Below, piece after piece: positions 1 to 17,152 of a stretch of 64,000 bases of DNA (position 1 is the stretch's first letter; the number at the start of each line of letters is the position of its first letter). Under the pieces are notes generated by a model. The model did no database searches. It had not been told where the DNA came from and saw only the letters and a program-made list of their open reading frames with translations. The stretch comes from Actinostola sp. cb2023. Lineage: Eukaryota > Cnidaria > Anthozoa > Actiniaria > Actinostolidae. A program made the position numbers and the translations under genes. Where the stretch lies: NCBI GenBank assembly GCA_033675265.1, contig JAUJYZ010000547.1, positions 206,501 through 270,500 of the forward strand, written 5' to 3'.

Positions 1-324
1 GGCCTGGATAAGGAGTAGGGATGTTGATTGTTGTGATACATGGCGCGCGAAATTCAAAACATTCTTCGTACGCGTGGTGCGAATGAAAATCGTATAGACA
101 ACTACCGAATACGAAAAATATTGACACGTCCGTCTATTATAACTGTTTTAGACGTAAATTTACAATTTCTTTATTGACTTTGCTGTTGAAATGTGACTTT
201 ATTAAGAAAATTATTTTACCCCGTTGTTCAGCCATGTTCAACCATTGTCCGCCATATTCAAACTCATCATTATTCAAAAAATTGTGGGCAGAGCGATGCC
301 CTTTTATAGTGCGTCCTCGTGTTT
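1..324. other. Non-coding stretch, nothing recognised
   Basis: No open frame with family features and no RNA gene is visible. The stretch lies downstream of the minus-strand FGF gene, so part of it could be flanking sequence or 3' UTR of that gene. Confidence 0.4.
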
Positions 325-660
325 AATGAGCAATACATTACTGCGTCTGCGTATGTTGCTTGTGCTTATGTCGCTAGTGAGGACCAGGCTTTAATGAGCA
401 ATGCATTACTGAGTCTGCGTATGTTGCTTGTGCTTATGTCGCTAGTGAGGACCAGGCTTTAATGACAAAGCATTACTGAGTCTGCGTATGTTGCTTGTGC
501 TTATGTCGCTAGTGAGGACCAGGCTTTAATGAGCAATGCATTACTGAGTCTGCGTATGTTGCTTGTGCTTATGTCGCTAGTGAGGACCAGGCTTTAATGA
601 CAAAGCATTACTGAGTCTGCGTATGTTGCTTGTGCTTATGTCGCTAGTGAGGACCAGGTT
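325..660. repeat. Tandem repeat, about 65-68 bp unit, 5 copies
   Basis: Five near-identical copies carry the core TGCGTATGTTGCTTGTGCTT followed by GTCGCTAGTGAGGACCAGG. Alternate copies differ by a small deletion (AATGAGCAATGC versus AATGACAAAGC), so the array seems to have grown in two-copy steps. It ends about 15 bp before the stop codon of the minus-strand FGF gene, so it occupies that gene's 3' flank or UTR. Confidence 0.9.
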
Positions 661-675
661 TAACTGACTCAGTGG

Positions 676-897
676 TCAGTGACTGTAATGCAACACCATA
701 AATTGTACAGCAGTTTGTCCAGGCAAAGTGCTTAACGGCGCTTTAAAGGAGCCATTTTTCTTGATTCCAATAAAAAGATCGTGTCGATGACGATGGTAAT
801 ACTTGTGGGATGCAAAACTATGGAAACCATTTTTTTCTAACTTCGTCCTGAGAAGGCTCTCTTGTCTTAAATGGCCCTATTGAAGCAAGTAATAATA

Positions 898-930
<33 letters not shown>

Positions 931-958
931 ACAATTAATAATAATAATAACAATAACA

Positions 959-1021
<63 letters not shown>

Positions 1022-1040
1022 CAACAATAATAACAACAAC

Positions 1041-1072
<32 letters not shown>

Positions 1073-1074
1073 TG

Positions 1075-1135
<61 letters not shown>

Positions 1136-1703
1136 GTACCGTAAATGCTCGATTAAGCGCCCTGCTTCCAATAAGCGCCCCCCTCGAATAAGCGCCCCCT
1201 CTTTCCAATAAGCGCCCCCCCCCCCTAAAAGAAATGCAGAAACAACTCTCTTGTATTATTTCATAAAATAAAACTTTACCGATAAATAAACAGAAACACG
1301 GTATACCGTATGTCAATACCGTATATTTACAGCAGTATACAGTTTACCAAGTACCGCACGGTAGATGTTTACTATTTTTATTCACTGTATATGTTACAGT
1401 ACCGTATGTATAAGAAAACATTGAGTTCATCATCTGAGAAAAGAAATAAGCGCCCTGCTTCCAATAAGCGCCCCCCTCGAATAAGCGCATCTCCCTAGAG
1501 GTCTAAAAAAATATATAAGTGCCGGGGCGCTAAATCGAGCATTTACGGTATTAGTGTGTGAGTGCATGCTGGTACTTTTAAAGCTTTCGCGTGAGTTAGA
1601 CATGATTATACTAGTTTTACGGTTAGTCACGCGTATGAAATGAAAATATGTTGACGTTCCGGCTGCACAGAATATATGATGAAGGCTTGTATAAATAATT
1701 CAT

Positions 1704-1737
<34 letters not shown>

Positions 1738-4700
1738 ACAAAGTTTTTTATTCCCAAATAAAGTTATATTTTACATGTGGTATTTTACACAATGTTACAT
1801 AGGTATTAGCTATATTTTCATTTACATGCTAATAATTCTTCACAATACACTATCACAATAAACACAGTTACTGTAATTAATCAATTAAAGAAGAAGAAAA
1901 AAAAAACAATATGATATATCTGATATATCTTTCCCTGCTAGCCATATTTATATTTATATAATAGCCGGTCCAAATTTTTTCCATTTGCTTTTATGTTTTG
2001 ATAAAATATTTTTTGTTTGGGCCATTTTATACTCAATATTTTTATTATGATTCAGAATATTTTTAAAAAGAGTAAATGAGGGTCTTTTTCCTTTATCTCT
2101 AGACTTGTAAAGAAGTATTTTAAAACATAATAGAATATAATTGGCAACCAAGTCGTCAACACCTAGTATAATGTTATTGAGATTACATTCTGGTAAATTT
2201 ATTCCAAAGTTTTTAAAATGATTTTTAATTTCAAAATATAGATTTTTGGATTCAACACACTCAACGAATAGGTGGTAAGTTGTTTCAGGATAGAGTGAGC
2301 AAAAAGAACAAGAGGAGTAATCCAGGGTCTTGAAACGATGTAAATCACGATTAAGATATATACAGCTTATTTGACATTTTAGTGTGTAGTACGGCTGGAT
2401 ATTTTTACGAGTCTGCAGTAAATACAAAGACGAGTAAAAATTTCCAGCCTTACTCCACACTAAAATGTTAAATAAGTTATTTATTATCCAACCCTTTTGT
2501 GATGCGAAAAATACACTCATCCCGTGAAGGATATTTATATAAAAGTGCGCGCGCGAAATAGACGAGTAAAAATATCGCTGTATATTTTTACTCGCTCCAG
2601 TCCTACTCGCGCGATATTTTTACTCGTCTATGTATAGTTGGATAATAAAGAATATTATTTAATAATTTGTACCGAAAAAATCTCGAATAAGTATCTATAG
2701 AGGTTTTGTATATTCTATTATAGATTACTTTCCAGTCTAGAATGATATTTTGATTTACTTTTTTGCTTATTTTAGTTTGCGCGGTTGGAGATTTGAACTT
2801 TTTTTCTATGAACCACTGATATAATTGTTTCGTCCTTATTTGACTTATTTCTATATTATTGCTACCTAGCTTTAGAGTCCCTTTGCTTTATCTAAGCTCT
2901 ATCAGGTTTTCTTTTATTTGTTTTTTCCACATGGCTGGAAGTGCGTGAATTATTCCAGTCCACCTTAAAAAATCTTTATTTTGAAGTCCTCTACCTTTTG
3001 CATGTTCCCAGGTGAAGTCACCGTTTGTATCGCATAGATCTAAGATTTTGTTAATATTTAAAACGGAGAAATCTTTATAGAATACGGCGTGTCCTCCAAT
3101 TTGAATGTATTTGTTGTTCCACAGGTATTGATTGTATATTATATTTGGGTCATTGCTATTGTTCTCAGATATTTCAGACCAAGTTGTCAAAACACTTTTA
3201 TAGAAGGCTGGAATGTTCTTAGGAATCCTTTTTCTATCAAAATTATCGTTTATTTGATGAAAACCTCCTATAGTTTTAAGATATGTTGATGGGATACTAC
3301 TTACATTATTATTTTCTTCGTTCGATTGAAATAGCTTGATTGCCCATTTGACTCTATTTGCCTTTAGACATGATTGAAAGTCTGGGAGCTTTAAGCCTCC
3401 TTCTTCATAATCACCAATTAGCGTACTGTGCTTTATTTTTGTTTTTTTACCATTCCAAATAAAATCTTGGAATTCTGATGAAGGCTTCCACCAGTGCAGT
3501 CACTGACATATTTTCATCAGTTCATACGCGTGACTAACCGTAAAACTAGTATAATCACAGAGAGCAATATAGTCAGTAATAAATAAATGGATTAATATAT
3601 TAAATGTATAAATAAATAAAAAGAATATGTATATTAAAAAAAAAAAAACTAGTGAGATGAGTGTTGGATGTATAGAATATAGAATGTAGTAAGAAGTGAG
3701 TGTGAGAGTTGTGTCCCCACTAGTGAGATGAGTGTTGGGTGTATAGAATATAGAATGTAGTAAGAAGTGAGTGTGAGAGTGGTGTCCCCACTAGTGAGAT
3801 GAGTGTTGGGTGTATAGAATATAGAATGTAGTAAGAAGTGAGTGTGAGAGTGGTGTCCCCACTAGTGAGATGAGTGTTGGGTGTATAGAATATAGAATGT
3901 AGTAAGAAGTGAGTGTGAGAGTGGTGTCCCCACTAGTGAGATGAGTGTTGGGTGTATAGAATATTAGAATGTAGTAAGAAGTGAGTGTGAGAGTCGTGTC
4001 CCCACTAGTGAGATGAGTGTTGGGTGTATAGAATATAGAATGTAGTAAGAAGTGAGTGTGAGAGTGGTGTCCCCACTAGTGAGATGAGTGTTGGGTGTAT
4101 AGAATATAGAATGTAGTAAGAAGTGAGTGTGAGAGTGGTGTCCCCACTAGTGAGATGAGTGTTGGGTGTATAGAATATAGAATGTAGTAAGAAGTGAGTG
4201 TGAGAGTTGTGTCCCCACTAGTGAGATGAGTGTTGGGTGTATAGAATATAGAATGTAGTAAGAAGTGAGTGTGAGAGTGGTGTCCCCACTAGTGAGATGA
4301 GTGTTGGGTGTATAGAATATAGAATGTAGTAAGAAGTGAGTGTGAGAGTGGTGTCCCCACTAGTGAGATGAGTGTTGGGTGTATAGAATATAGAATGTAG
4401 TAAGAAGTGAGTGCAAGAGTCGTGTCCCCACTAGTGAGATGAGTATTGGGTGTATAGAATGTAGTAAGAAGTGAGTGTGAGAGTCGTGTCCCCACTAGTG
4501 AGATGAGTGTTGGGTGTACAGAATATAGAATGTAGTAAGAAGTGAGTGTCAGAGTCGTGTCCCCACTAGTGAGATGAGTGTTGGGTGTACAGAATATAGA
4601 ATGTAGTAAGAAGTGAGTGTGAGAGTCGTGTCCCCACTAGTGAGATGAGTGTTGGGTGTATAGAATATTAGAATGTAGTAAGAAGTGAGTGTGAGAGTCG

Positions 4701-5929
4701 TGTCCCCACTAGTGAGATGAGCGTTGGGTGTATCAGTATAGAATATTAGAATGTAGTAAGAAGTGAGTGTGAGAACGATTGACACGTTAAAAAATTAATT
4801 TATTTTTATATTATTTTTAAATAATTCAATAAAGTATATTTAATAGTGTTAATAACGTACCTGCATGGTTGGTCTTCCTCGCCAGTTTATTGCCAAATAT
4901 CGGCCTGTTTTTTGGCTTCGAAGTCGAACAATGCTCCGGCCATAAGACTGAAGTTCAAACCAAGCTTAAAGAGAGATATTTCAGCTTTACATTATATCGT
5001 ACTGTCTTGGAGTATATACATACAATATAAGGACTTACAGTGCATATATATAGTATAAATATATATATATATATATAGTCTGCAGATTGAGTATATAGTA
5101 TATATATATAGTACTATAGTCTATAGTACAATATTTACACTAAACATTTTGGTTTGTTGTATGTTGGTGTTCAGTTTTTGTTTCACTATCTTTCAATTAC
5201 ACACAAGCAAATAATTAATGTACTTATAGTCTAGTAGTATATCATATAAATGTAATACCTTTTTGTGTAATCATAAAATTAAGTCTATAATCTACAATTA
5301 AAAAACAAACATACTGTAATTAAGAAAGTGCAAATTGTAATAAACGTATTTTTAAAAAAATTAAAAATTAAAATTAAAAATTTCACATTCATATTTGATA
5401 GTTTTTTATTAAGTTTCCTTAGTTATGTTAAGATGTTTTATCAGTTTAGTTCTCCAGGGCGCTCTTTGATAACAGCCTATGCTGACGAGCCTACCCTGGT
5501 AAAATATGCATATATTATGATTATTTATTTTCTATGGCATGGTCAGTTTCGAACTGATGTCTATAGAATTAAAACTATTTTCATCTACATCAAATGTCAT
5601 TATTATTACTTACTTGTATTACTGTTTGTATCAGTTGTTCCTCTAATATTCTTCTTGTTCCAAACCTCCATCAAATATCCAGTTCTACAGTAAAGTCGTA
5701 TGACTCTTGCATGTGTTGGGCTGGAATTGGTATGACTATCAAATATCTGGTGGTTTAGTCTCAGTGTTACTCTCGTCAGTACTTTAGCTTTGCCACCACA
5801 TACATTATCTAGTTTCCAATCCACCAGGGTTTTGTTTGGACTCACATTAGTCTGATACGTGATTGGAGCGAAGCCGATTATGACAACGACAGTTACATAG
5901 ATCTGTAAAGACAAATGGATTGTGATCAT
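676..5929 (-). CDS. FGF: Fibroblast growth factor-like protein, minus-strand member of a divergent pair (3 coding exons)
   Basis: Coding exons on the minus strand are 5614-5929, 4861-4964 and 676-876. They join in phase (1, then 0) to give 206 aa. The N-terminus is hydrophobic (residues 1-24, MITIHLSLQIYVTVVVIIGF), consistent with a secreted ligand. The beta-trefoil core is recognisable: RLYCRTGYLMEV near the end of exon 1, FELQSYGRSIVRL then TGRYLAIN in exon 2, and NGFHSFASHKYYHRH, KKNGSFKA and PGQTAVQFMVL in exon 3. Length is normal for an FGF. Known FGFs bind FGF receptor kinases with heparan sulfate; a receptor is not in this window. The ATG at 5929 is preceded in frame by TGA four codons upstream. 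However, TCTTTACAG at 5919-5927 could be a splice acceptor, which would move the start to an upstream exon. Intron positions match the plus-strand FGF exactly. Exon 3 is short and hidden beside an ATT microsatellite. The family call is secure; the exact N-terminus is less so. Confidence 0.88.
885..1134. repeat. ATT/AAT microsatellite beside an FGF splice acceptor
   Basis: About 250 bp of (AAT)n with scattered C and G interruptions. It begins roughly 10 bp from the acceptor of the minus-strand FGF third exon (AG at 877-878), so in transcript sense a U-rich UAU repeat runs almost into the acceptor. Long poly-Ile and poly-Leu frames read through it are artefacts. Confidence 0.95.
1137..1550. mobile_element. 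Foldback/MITE-like element with AATAAGCGCCC blocks
   Basis: The ends are inverted: TACCGTAAATGCTCGATTAA on the left and its near reverse complement (TAAATCGAGCATTTACGGTA) on the right. Inside, just within the ends, are repeated AATAAGCGCCCCC motifs at 1150-1220 and 1445-1490. No coding capacity is seen. It lies in intron 2 of the minus-strand FGF gene, directly after the microsatellite. Confidence 0.75.
1707..3478 (-). mobile_element. 5'-truncated non-LTR retrotransposon (LINE), broken
   Basis: The minus strand encodes the C-terminal part of a LINE polyprotein. At about 3480-3190 lie FIWNGK, then GDYEEGGLKLPDF, the segment following the reverse transcriptase in L1/Tx1-type ORF2. It continues into the frame at 3190-2888 (WEHAKGRGLQNKDFLRW). 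A C-terminal part at 2520-1954 carries CSFCSLYPETTYHLFVEC, a C-x2-C...H-x4-C zinc-knuckle. The reverse-transcriptase catalytic core is missing, so the copy is dead on arrival. The T-run on the plus strand at about 1708-1736 is its poly-A tail. The frame is interrupted between 2521 and 2887, partly by a small inverted repeat. It sits antisense-free, in the same orientation as the host FGF gene, in intron 2. The clade is inferred, not proven. Confidence 0.8.
2390..2660. repeat. Inverted repeats with ACGAGTAAAAAT motif inside the LINE
   Basis: Two small palindromic pairs are visible: GACGAGTAAAAATATCGC at about 2561 pairs with GCGATATTTTTACTCGTC at about 2611, and TTATTATCCAAC at about 2477 pairs with GTTGGATAATAA at about 2637. 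Part of this lies in the LINE reading frame and part interrupts it, suggesting a nested foldback insertion. The same ACGAGTAAAAA motif recurs in the palindrome near 49.7 kb. Confidence 0.55.
3648..4775. repeat. Minisatellite, 71-bp unit, about 16 copies
   Basis: Nearly perfect head-to-tail copies, each starting CTAGTGAGATGAGTGTTGGG and containing GTAGTAAGAAGTGAGTGTGA. Late copies show small insertions and C/T changes. It lies in intron 2 of the minus-strand FGF gene, ending about 85 bp from the donor of exon 2 (4860). Open frames through it are artefacts of repeat periodicity. Confidence 0.97.
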
Positions 5930-7488
5930 CCTGAAGTATCATCATCAATATCTCTATCACATCTATTACCATCACTTTCATCATCTTTCATCGTCATCAT
6001 ATCATGATAAATGCATCATAAATACTATATACCAATGCCATATTTAACAAACGTCTTACCGAAATATACATTCTCGTTTCACGGATCAAGGGAATGTTGT
6101 TAGACGTTCTGTAGTAGTTGCAGTAGTCGTTTCACTATGCATCGATTCTCAGTCAAAGAGACAGGGGATTATATTCAACCCCTGCCTCAACTAACAGTAT
6201 CATAGAACGGGATTACTTGATAAAGACGATTACTTTTAGCAGACTTACTGTAATTATGAACTCAATAAACCGCTCTGAAAACAGACTGACTTTGAGCTAC
6301 TTAACATGAAAGGAATTTACAATATTGGTTAAAAAAGATTGTTTTAATGAACTGTTTCTGCGGAAATGTTGCTAAGTGAGTGAAAGTATGGCTAATGGTC
6401 GGTGCTTTGAAGGTCTTTATATAAGCTGATAACAACGAAATCCTTAACAAAAACAAAGAAATCCAAACAACCCGGTCAACCTCCCAGGAGTTAACCCGAT
6501 TGGAGCTTAAAACCTGTCAGTTTTCTTATCTTGACCACTACATCCGCTGTTGTCATAGCAACAGGAAATCAAGCTACCCTTCTAGACTAGGATAAAACAT
6601 TAACCCCTGCAGTACCTTGGATATTTGTCAAATTTGAAGTGCAGAACTCATAAGGGATTTTGGTGACTAATATCTCATTGCATAATGACGATAGCATACT
6701 GAAAGTAGACTTATAAGTCAGTTTATTATACAAATATTGACCAAAGTAATTATCGATCAATGAGAATGGATCCAAGTAAGGCATGTTCTGTGTTTTTAAA
6801 TCATTATTCGGTGTCAATGGTTTGTAAATGACTGTCTTTTGAGACACAAAGTCATGCCGCTTGCTCTAAGTCACCCACATGAGCACAGTTGATCCACAGC
6901 TGGATTCTTATAGTCACGAAAGCTGGCTTGTTTGTCTAACTTCATCAACCTCCTTCCATTTGCATTGCCTTCTTTTGATTTTGTTGTCATTGTGCATGTC
7001 AGTTGAAATCGAAGTTAGTCTAGAGGGCGGTACACCGTGTAATTACGGTTCTTTCATGTGATGCATTGAACGTTTAGCAAATCATCTTTTGGTCAGCCTT
7101 ATGTCTAGATATGTTAAGCTTAACAAAAGATAATTAGTTTTCAATAGAAAACTAAGGACTTCATGTATTGTGATAACAACAATACCGTAAACAACAGATT
7201 GGGCGAAGCAGGAAAAAGATACTGAAACAACAAAACAACCAGTGTTTGGGCTATTCCGTTAAATTCTGTATGTATTCATAGACCGAGTTAATCTTGCGTG
7301 TTCTTCCTTTAGTTGTTGATGAATGGACATACAATGGCCTCGTCTCCTTCAAGTGTTAATTGCTCCAAACTAGGTCTACAAATTCGTGTTTTCCGTTATA
7401 CCACGCATCAGATAACGAGAGGAAGCTAGCTGCCATAGCACTACGCCTTTGCCATACCCGCCCTACCGGGTTCAGTTCTCGCTCACTG
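5930..7488. promoter_or_regulatory. Shared intergenic region of the divergent FGF pair
   Basis: About 1.5 kb separates the first recognised exons of the two FGF genes, which point away from each other, so both promoters probably lie here. I see no clear TATA box or other core promoter motif. The short open frames at 6587-6847 and 6879-7061 have no recognisable features and are not called. The right edge (7488) is a likely 5'-UTR exon end, because CTCACTG is followed by GTAAGTG. Confidence 0.45.
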
Positions 7489-7771
7489 GTAAGTGTATTG
7501 TTTTATACTTTTGAAGAAGAAGGGAAATAAAAAAAGAAACTCTATAATTTGTTGACGATAACGATATTTGTTCTTCAACGCAAAATGAACACGAGAGGCA
7601 GAAAAGGTCTGCACAAAAGCACTTAGGCGCTATATAGCAAACTAAATAATAGTAACCTACGAGCAATAAAACCTCAGCAGTTTGTTCAATGTAATGGTAT
7701 ATTTATTGTTCAATTGACCGTATTTATTATATAGTCATAAACTATGCTTGGTATGTTTACTTGTCTTGTAG
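7489..7771 (+). other. FGF: Probable 5'-UTR intron of the plus-strand FGF gene
   Basis: A strong donor (CACTG|GTAAGTG at 7488/7489) is followed 283 bp later by an acceptor (CTTGTCTTGTAG at 7771) just 10 bases before the start codon at 7782. This suggests a non-coding first exon ending at 7488. It is inference from splice consensus only. Confidence 0.5.
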
Positions 7772-7781
7772 AGAATCAATC

Positions 7782-10645
<2,864 letters not shown>

Positions 10646-10920
10646 TGACGTCATGATATCCGAGAGAGGTCTGGATCGAGAACCTTGTGTAACTAATTTA
10701 AATATTGTACTTGTAAGGTTAACAATCGATGACTACGGTAATCGCCGGCCGCTAATCACTAGATTAGACTACAACGTATTATATTATTTGCCGAATATTC
10801 CAAAGACACGTATTCTTTATTTATTATATCAAAGCTCAGTTTAATGGAGTATTCATTACTGTTGTTTATCATTAAAACACTTTTAAAATAATTTGCCAAT
10901 ATATCGTGTACTATCACATA
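10646..10920. other. 3' flank of the plus-strand FGF gene
   Basis: The stretch after the stop codon holds no further coding signal. It is AT-rich and probably contains the 3' UTR, but I see no convincing AATAAA poly-A signal near the stop. Confidence 0.35.
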
Positions 10921-11103
10921 AATCCCCCCCCCCCCCCCCCCCTCCACCCCGGGTGGGGGTGGGTGTGGGTACTCCTTTTGTCCAAGTGGTAGGGGTGATC
11001 AGCGGTCCTTTTAGGGTTGAAAATATTTCCTGTGTGTACCTTTTAGGGTTCCGACTCAAAAGTCAGTTACGTAAATAACATCATTCCGTACCTTTTAGGG
11101 TCA

Positions 11104-12262
11104 ATACTCCAGTTTCGCGTTGTTTAGAGATGACCATATCAAACTTATGTCCTGCATCATTGAACATTTGCTTCTGTTGGGATCCAGTATCACGCGGACA
11201 ACGTTTTTGTTAATGCGCTTGCGCAAAATGATTGAATTTTGTTGACTATAAAGCACGATTGAGGCCCGATTGATCCAGCAATTTGTTCTGTTGCCGCTAA
11301 ATAAAGCAGATTCGCACGTGACTGGTTTATCATTTCTCAATTCACTTTTCCAGTTTGACAATGTGTAAATCAGGTATATAGCTAAAATATAAAAGAGGAT
11401 GGTAAGCTGCATATGTTTCTTCAACAGGGGAAAATATATCACAAATTCGAACTTACTTATTGATCTTGTGCGTAAATATTAGTTGCCTTCAAAAAGCGTC
11501 CTTTCCGAGACATAATTTAGTTGCGAATTCCCCTATATAGCTTCTACCGGGATACAGAGCACCAATATGATGTTCACGCCGTACTATACCAAATAAAGAG
11601 TTTTAGATTTCATTATGCCACAGCTTAATTAAGTTCAATATACATGTATTTTATATCAAAATGCGCGTAAAATTACAGAGCATTAGAATCTGGCGGTAGG
11701 TTTTTGATTGACACAATTCCCAAGCGATTCATAGGGATTTTGTATGCAGCGTATGTCACGCTCTCCTATATCTCTTCAGAGATTTCAGTTCTATCGATTT
11801 TGAAGAAACGAGAAATGCCACGGTCATATTTATTTTTGCTTGAATTTCCAGCCCATTCATTCCTTACATATTCGTCTTTTATATTTTGCTGGTAGGTTTT
11901 TGGTTTTTATTTTAACAATGCAGTAAATAGCAAAAATGTACCAAAATCATGCTGTTTTTATTGATAGACTGCCGTCGCCTCATCTCCATATGTGAAACAA
12001 TGACCTTTTGTATAACATAAGTTTGATATGCGCTGTCCATGACAAAAGACGCATTTACTACAGGGTTAGCCTCGATTCAGAAAACAGTCCGTGCAATTCA
12101 AAAATGTTTCTATTGTTTCATGTCAAAAATTTTTCGTGTTCTTGTTGATATTTATGAATACTTTACATTGACTCGAGGCTAACCCTGTACAAATGCGTCT
12201 GTTGTCAATAAGTGCAGCGGTTTTACAGCGGGATCTGTGAACACGAAAAGGGACTATTGTTA
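11104..12262 (-). mobile_element. Foldback family A, copy 1, split by a second element
   Basis: The outer ends match the intact copy at about 34457-34720 in reverse orientation: CTCCAGTTTCGCGTTGTTTA at the left, and TCTGTGAACACGAAAAGGGA at the right end. The internal inverted pair is GGGTTAGCCTCGATTCAG versus GACTCGAGGCTAACCCTG. The copy is interrupted at about 11128-12036 by an unrelated element. Confidence 0.75.
11128..12036. mobile_element. About 0.9-kb element with 15-bp terminal inverted repeats, nested in foldback family A
   Basis: CATATCAAACTTATG at the left and CATAAGTTTGATATG at the right are perfect inverted repeats. Comparison with the intact host copy shows that the insertion lies exactly between GATGAC and CGCTGTCC, so the boundaries are well defined. 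It contains a 113-codon minus-strand frame (11101-11442) with an N-terminal hydrophobic segment that I do not recognise, and a 63-codon plus frame. No transposase motif is seen, so it is probably non-autonomous. Confidence 0.65.
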
Positions 12263-12485
12263 TTTATTTTCTTTATTGAACAAACATGAAAGAACAGAAG
12301 AAAGATGTTGTCCCTAGTCACTTATTAAACGATATCAGCACAATCACATTTTCGCCATATATGGTCGTACCTTTAAGACTTGAGAAGTAGCAAAAGCCGT
12401 GTACGAGTATCCCGCCAGAAAACGTTGGATCTAAGGTATAGATCTAAATGGTCAAAAACAATGTTAAATGAAGCAAGTAGTCCAA

Positions 12486-12640
12486 GGACTCAGCAAAGAC
12501 CAATACAACGTATATATTTTTGGTAACTATATTTCGGCTAGCCAGACTAGCCTTCTTCAGGTTAAGGAGAGATTTACAGATGGCGAATACAAATATATAG
12601 CTATTACACAATGAGACGAAACAGGAGATGATAGATGACG
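12486..12640. other. Unassigned spacer
   Basis: A stretch of ordinary composition between family A copy 1 and the poly-C arm. It contains GGCTAGCCAGACTAGCC, a small palindrome near 12537, and no coding signal. Confidence 0.3.
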
Positions 12641-12760
12641 TAATAACATTACAACATAGATTAAAAGATAAAAAACTACAGTCGAAATGAACTTTTAATT
12701 TATTTAGGGGTCGTTTTCAAAAGCGACCGCCGATCACCCCTACCACTTGGACAAAGGGAG

Positions 12761-12799
<39 letters not shown>

Positions 12800-13137
12800 T
12801 AACGTAACACCAGGACGTAACATAACACCGACGGACGGATCTCTATCACGACATACAAACTACTGACCCGAACTCTAAGTCCTTCCTGACATAACGTAAC
12901 ATAAGGACGTAGCATAACACGGACGGATCTCTATCACGACATACAAACTACTGACCCGAACTCTAAGTCCTTCCTGACATAACGTAACACCAGGACGTAG
13001 CATAACACGGACGGATCTCTATCACGACATACAAACTACTGACCCGAACTCTAAGTCCTTCCTGACATAACGTAACACCAGGACGTAGCATAATACGGAC
13101 GGATCGCTATCACGACATACAAACTACTGACCCGGGC

Positions 13138-13262
13138 CCGGTTGTTCGAAAGCAGGTTAACGCTAACCCAGGGTTAAATATAGCCTCTCATCCAATCAAA
13201 TAACCAGAATAGCTATATTTAACCCTGGGTTAGCGTTAACCCACTTTCGAACAACCGGGCCC
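13138..13262. mobile_element. 125-bp palindromic MITE inserted in the tandem array
   Basis: The arms of about 50 bp are almost perfectly complementary: GGGCCCGGTTGTTCGAAAGC at the left and CTTTCGAACAACCGGGCCCC at the right, around a 25-bp centre. The host repeat ACTGACCC|...|CGAACTCTAAG is split by it. Confidence 0.9.
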
Positions 13263-13348
13263 CGAACTCTAAGTCCTTCCTGACATAACGTAACACCAGG
13301 ACGTAGCATAACACGGACGGATCGCTATCACGACATACATACAAACTA

Positions 13349-13563
13349 CTCAGGGTAGCAAAGGGAGGGGGGTGTGATCACGCTTCACGTGCCATTTTTT
13401 CGTAAATTCACAACTCAAAAGAATAATTTAAGCCATTTCACGCACGTCTTTCTTGCAAATTCACGGATCACGGTTTTATCTTTTGTTTATGAAGTGTTTT
13501 TCACGATTCACACGCCATTTTTGGGCCAAATCACGCGTCACGTGTAACCCCTTTGCTACCCTG
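13349..13563. mobile_element. About 215-bp MITE with AGGGTAGCAAAGGG ends
   Basis: Terminal inverted repeats are CAGGGTAGCAAAGGG at the left and CCCTTTGCTACCCTG at the right. The interior has weakly repeated TCACG...CGTGCCATTTTT segments. It interrupts the last unit of the 88-bp array, and ACT/CT at the junctions may be a short target duplication. Confidence 0.8.
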
Positions 13564-13777
13564 ACTGACCCGAACTCTAAGGCCTTCACAGAAGAATGTA
13601 AGATGTTTCCCCTTTTCAAATTAAAGTCAATGAGTTGACTCTTGAAGTCCATTTACGTCGAGTGGTTTGACAATTTCCTGTTTCCAGATGTTGGCCATTG
13701 TTTCTAGTACAAACCCTTCACATTAGAGCGTTGTTCATAGTCTCTGCGCATCTGCAAACAGTCTTTACTGTCTTTAC

Positions 13778-17152
<3,375 letters not shown>

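Larger units (their letters stand above)
1604..3556. mobile_element. Foldback element interrupted by a LINE
   Basis: The left arm (1604-1650, containing ACTAGTTTTACGGTTAGTCA then CGCGTATGAA) is the reverse complement of the right arm (3509-3556), with mismatches increasing inward. The arms are about 45-50 bp. The space between them is mainly the truncated LINE at about 1707-3478, so the LINE probably inserted into an older foldback element. GATGAAGGCTT occurs near both junctions (1678-1688 and 3478-3488) and may be remnant target duplication or host sequence. Confidence 0.65.
10921..12800. mobile_element. Poly-C-bounded inverted-arm segment
   Basis: Runs of C occur at about 10924-10942 and 12767-12798. 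Inside each is a matching inverted arm of about 45 bp: GTCCAAGTGGTAGGGGTGAT at about 10980 versus ATCACCCCTACCACTTGGAC at about 12732. The segment between carries other elements. It may be one large composite foldback element, or two facing copies of a smaller one. Confidence 0.5.
12806..13590. repeat. Tandem repeat, about 88-bp unit, 5 copies, carrying two insertions
   Basis: Units contain ACGGACGGATCTCTATCACG and ACCCGAACTCTAAGTCCTTC. The array is interrupted by a perfect-arm palindrome at 13138-13262 and by a MITE at about 13349-13563. Repeat sequence resumes after each, so both insertions postdate the array. Confidence 0.9.

Noticed and set aside
935..1171. Long poly-Ile/poly-Leu open frames on both strands
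   Set aside because: They are read through an ATT microsatellite with no other coding sign.
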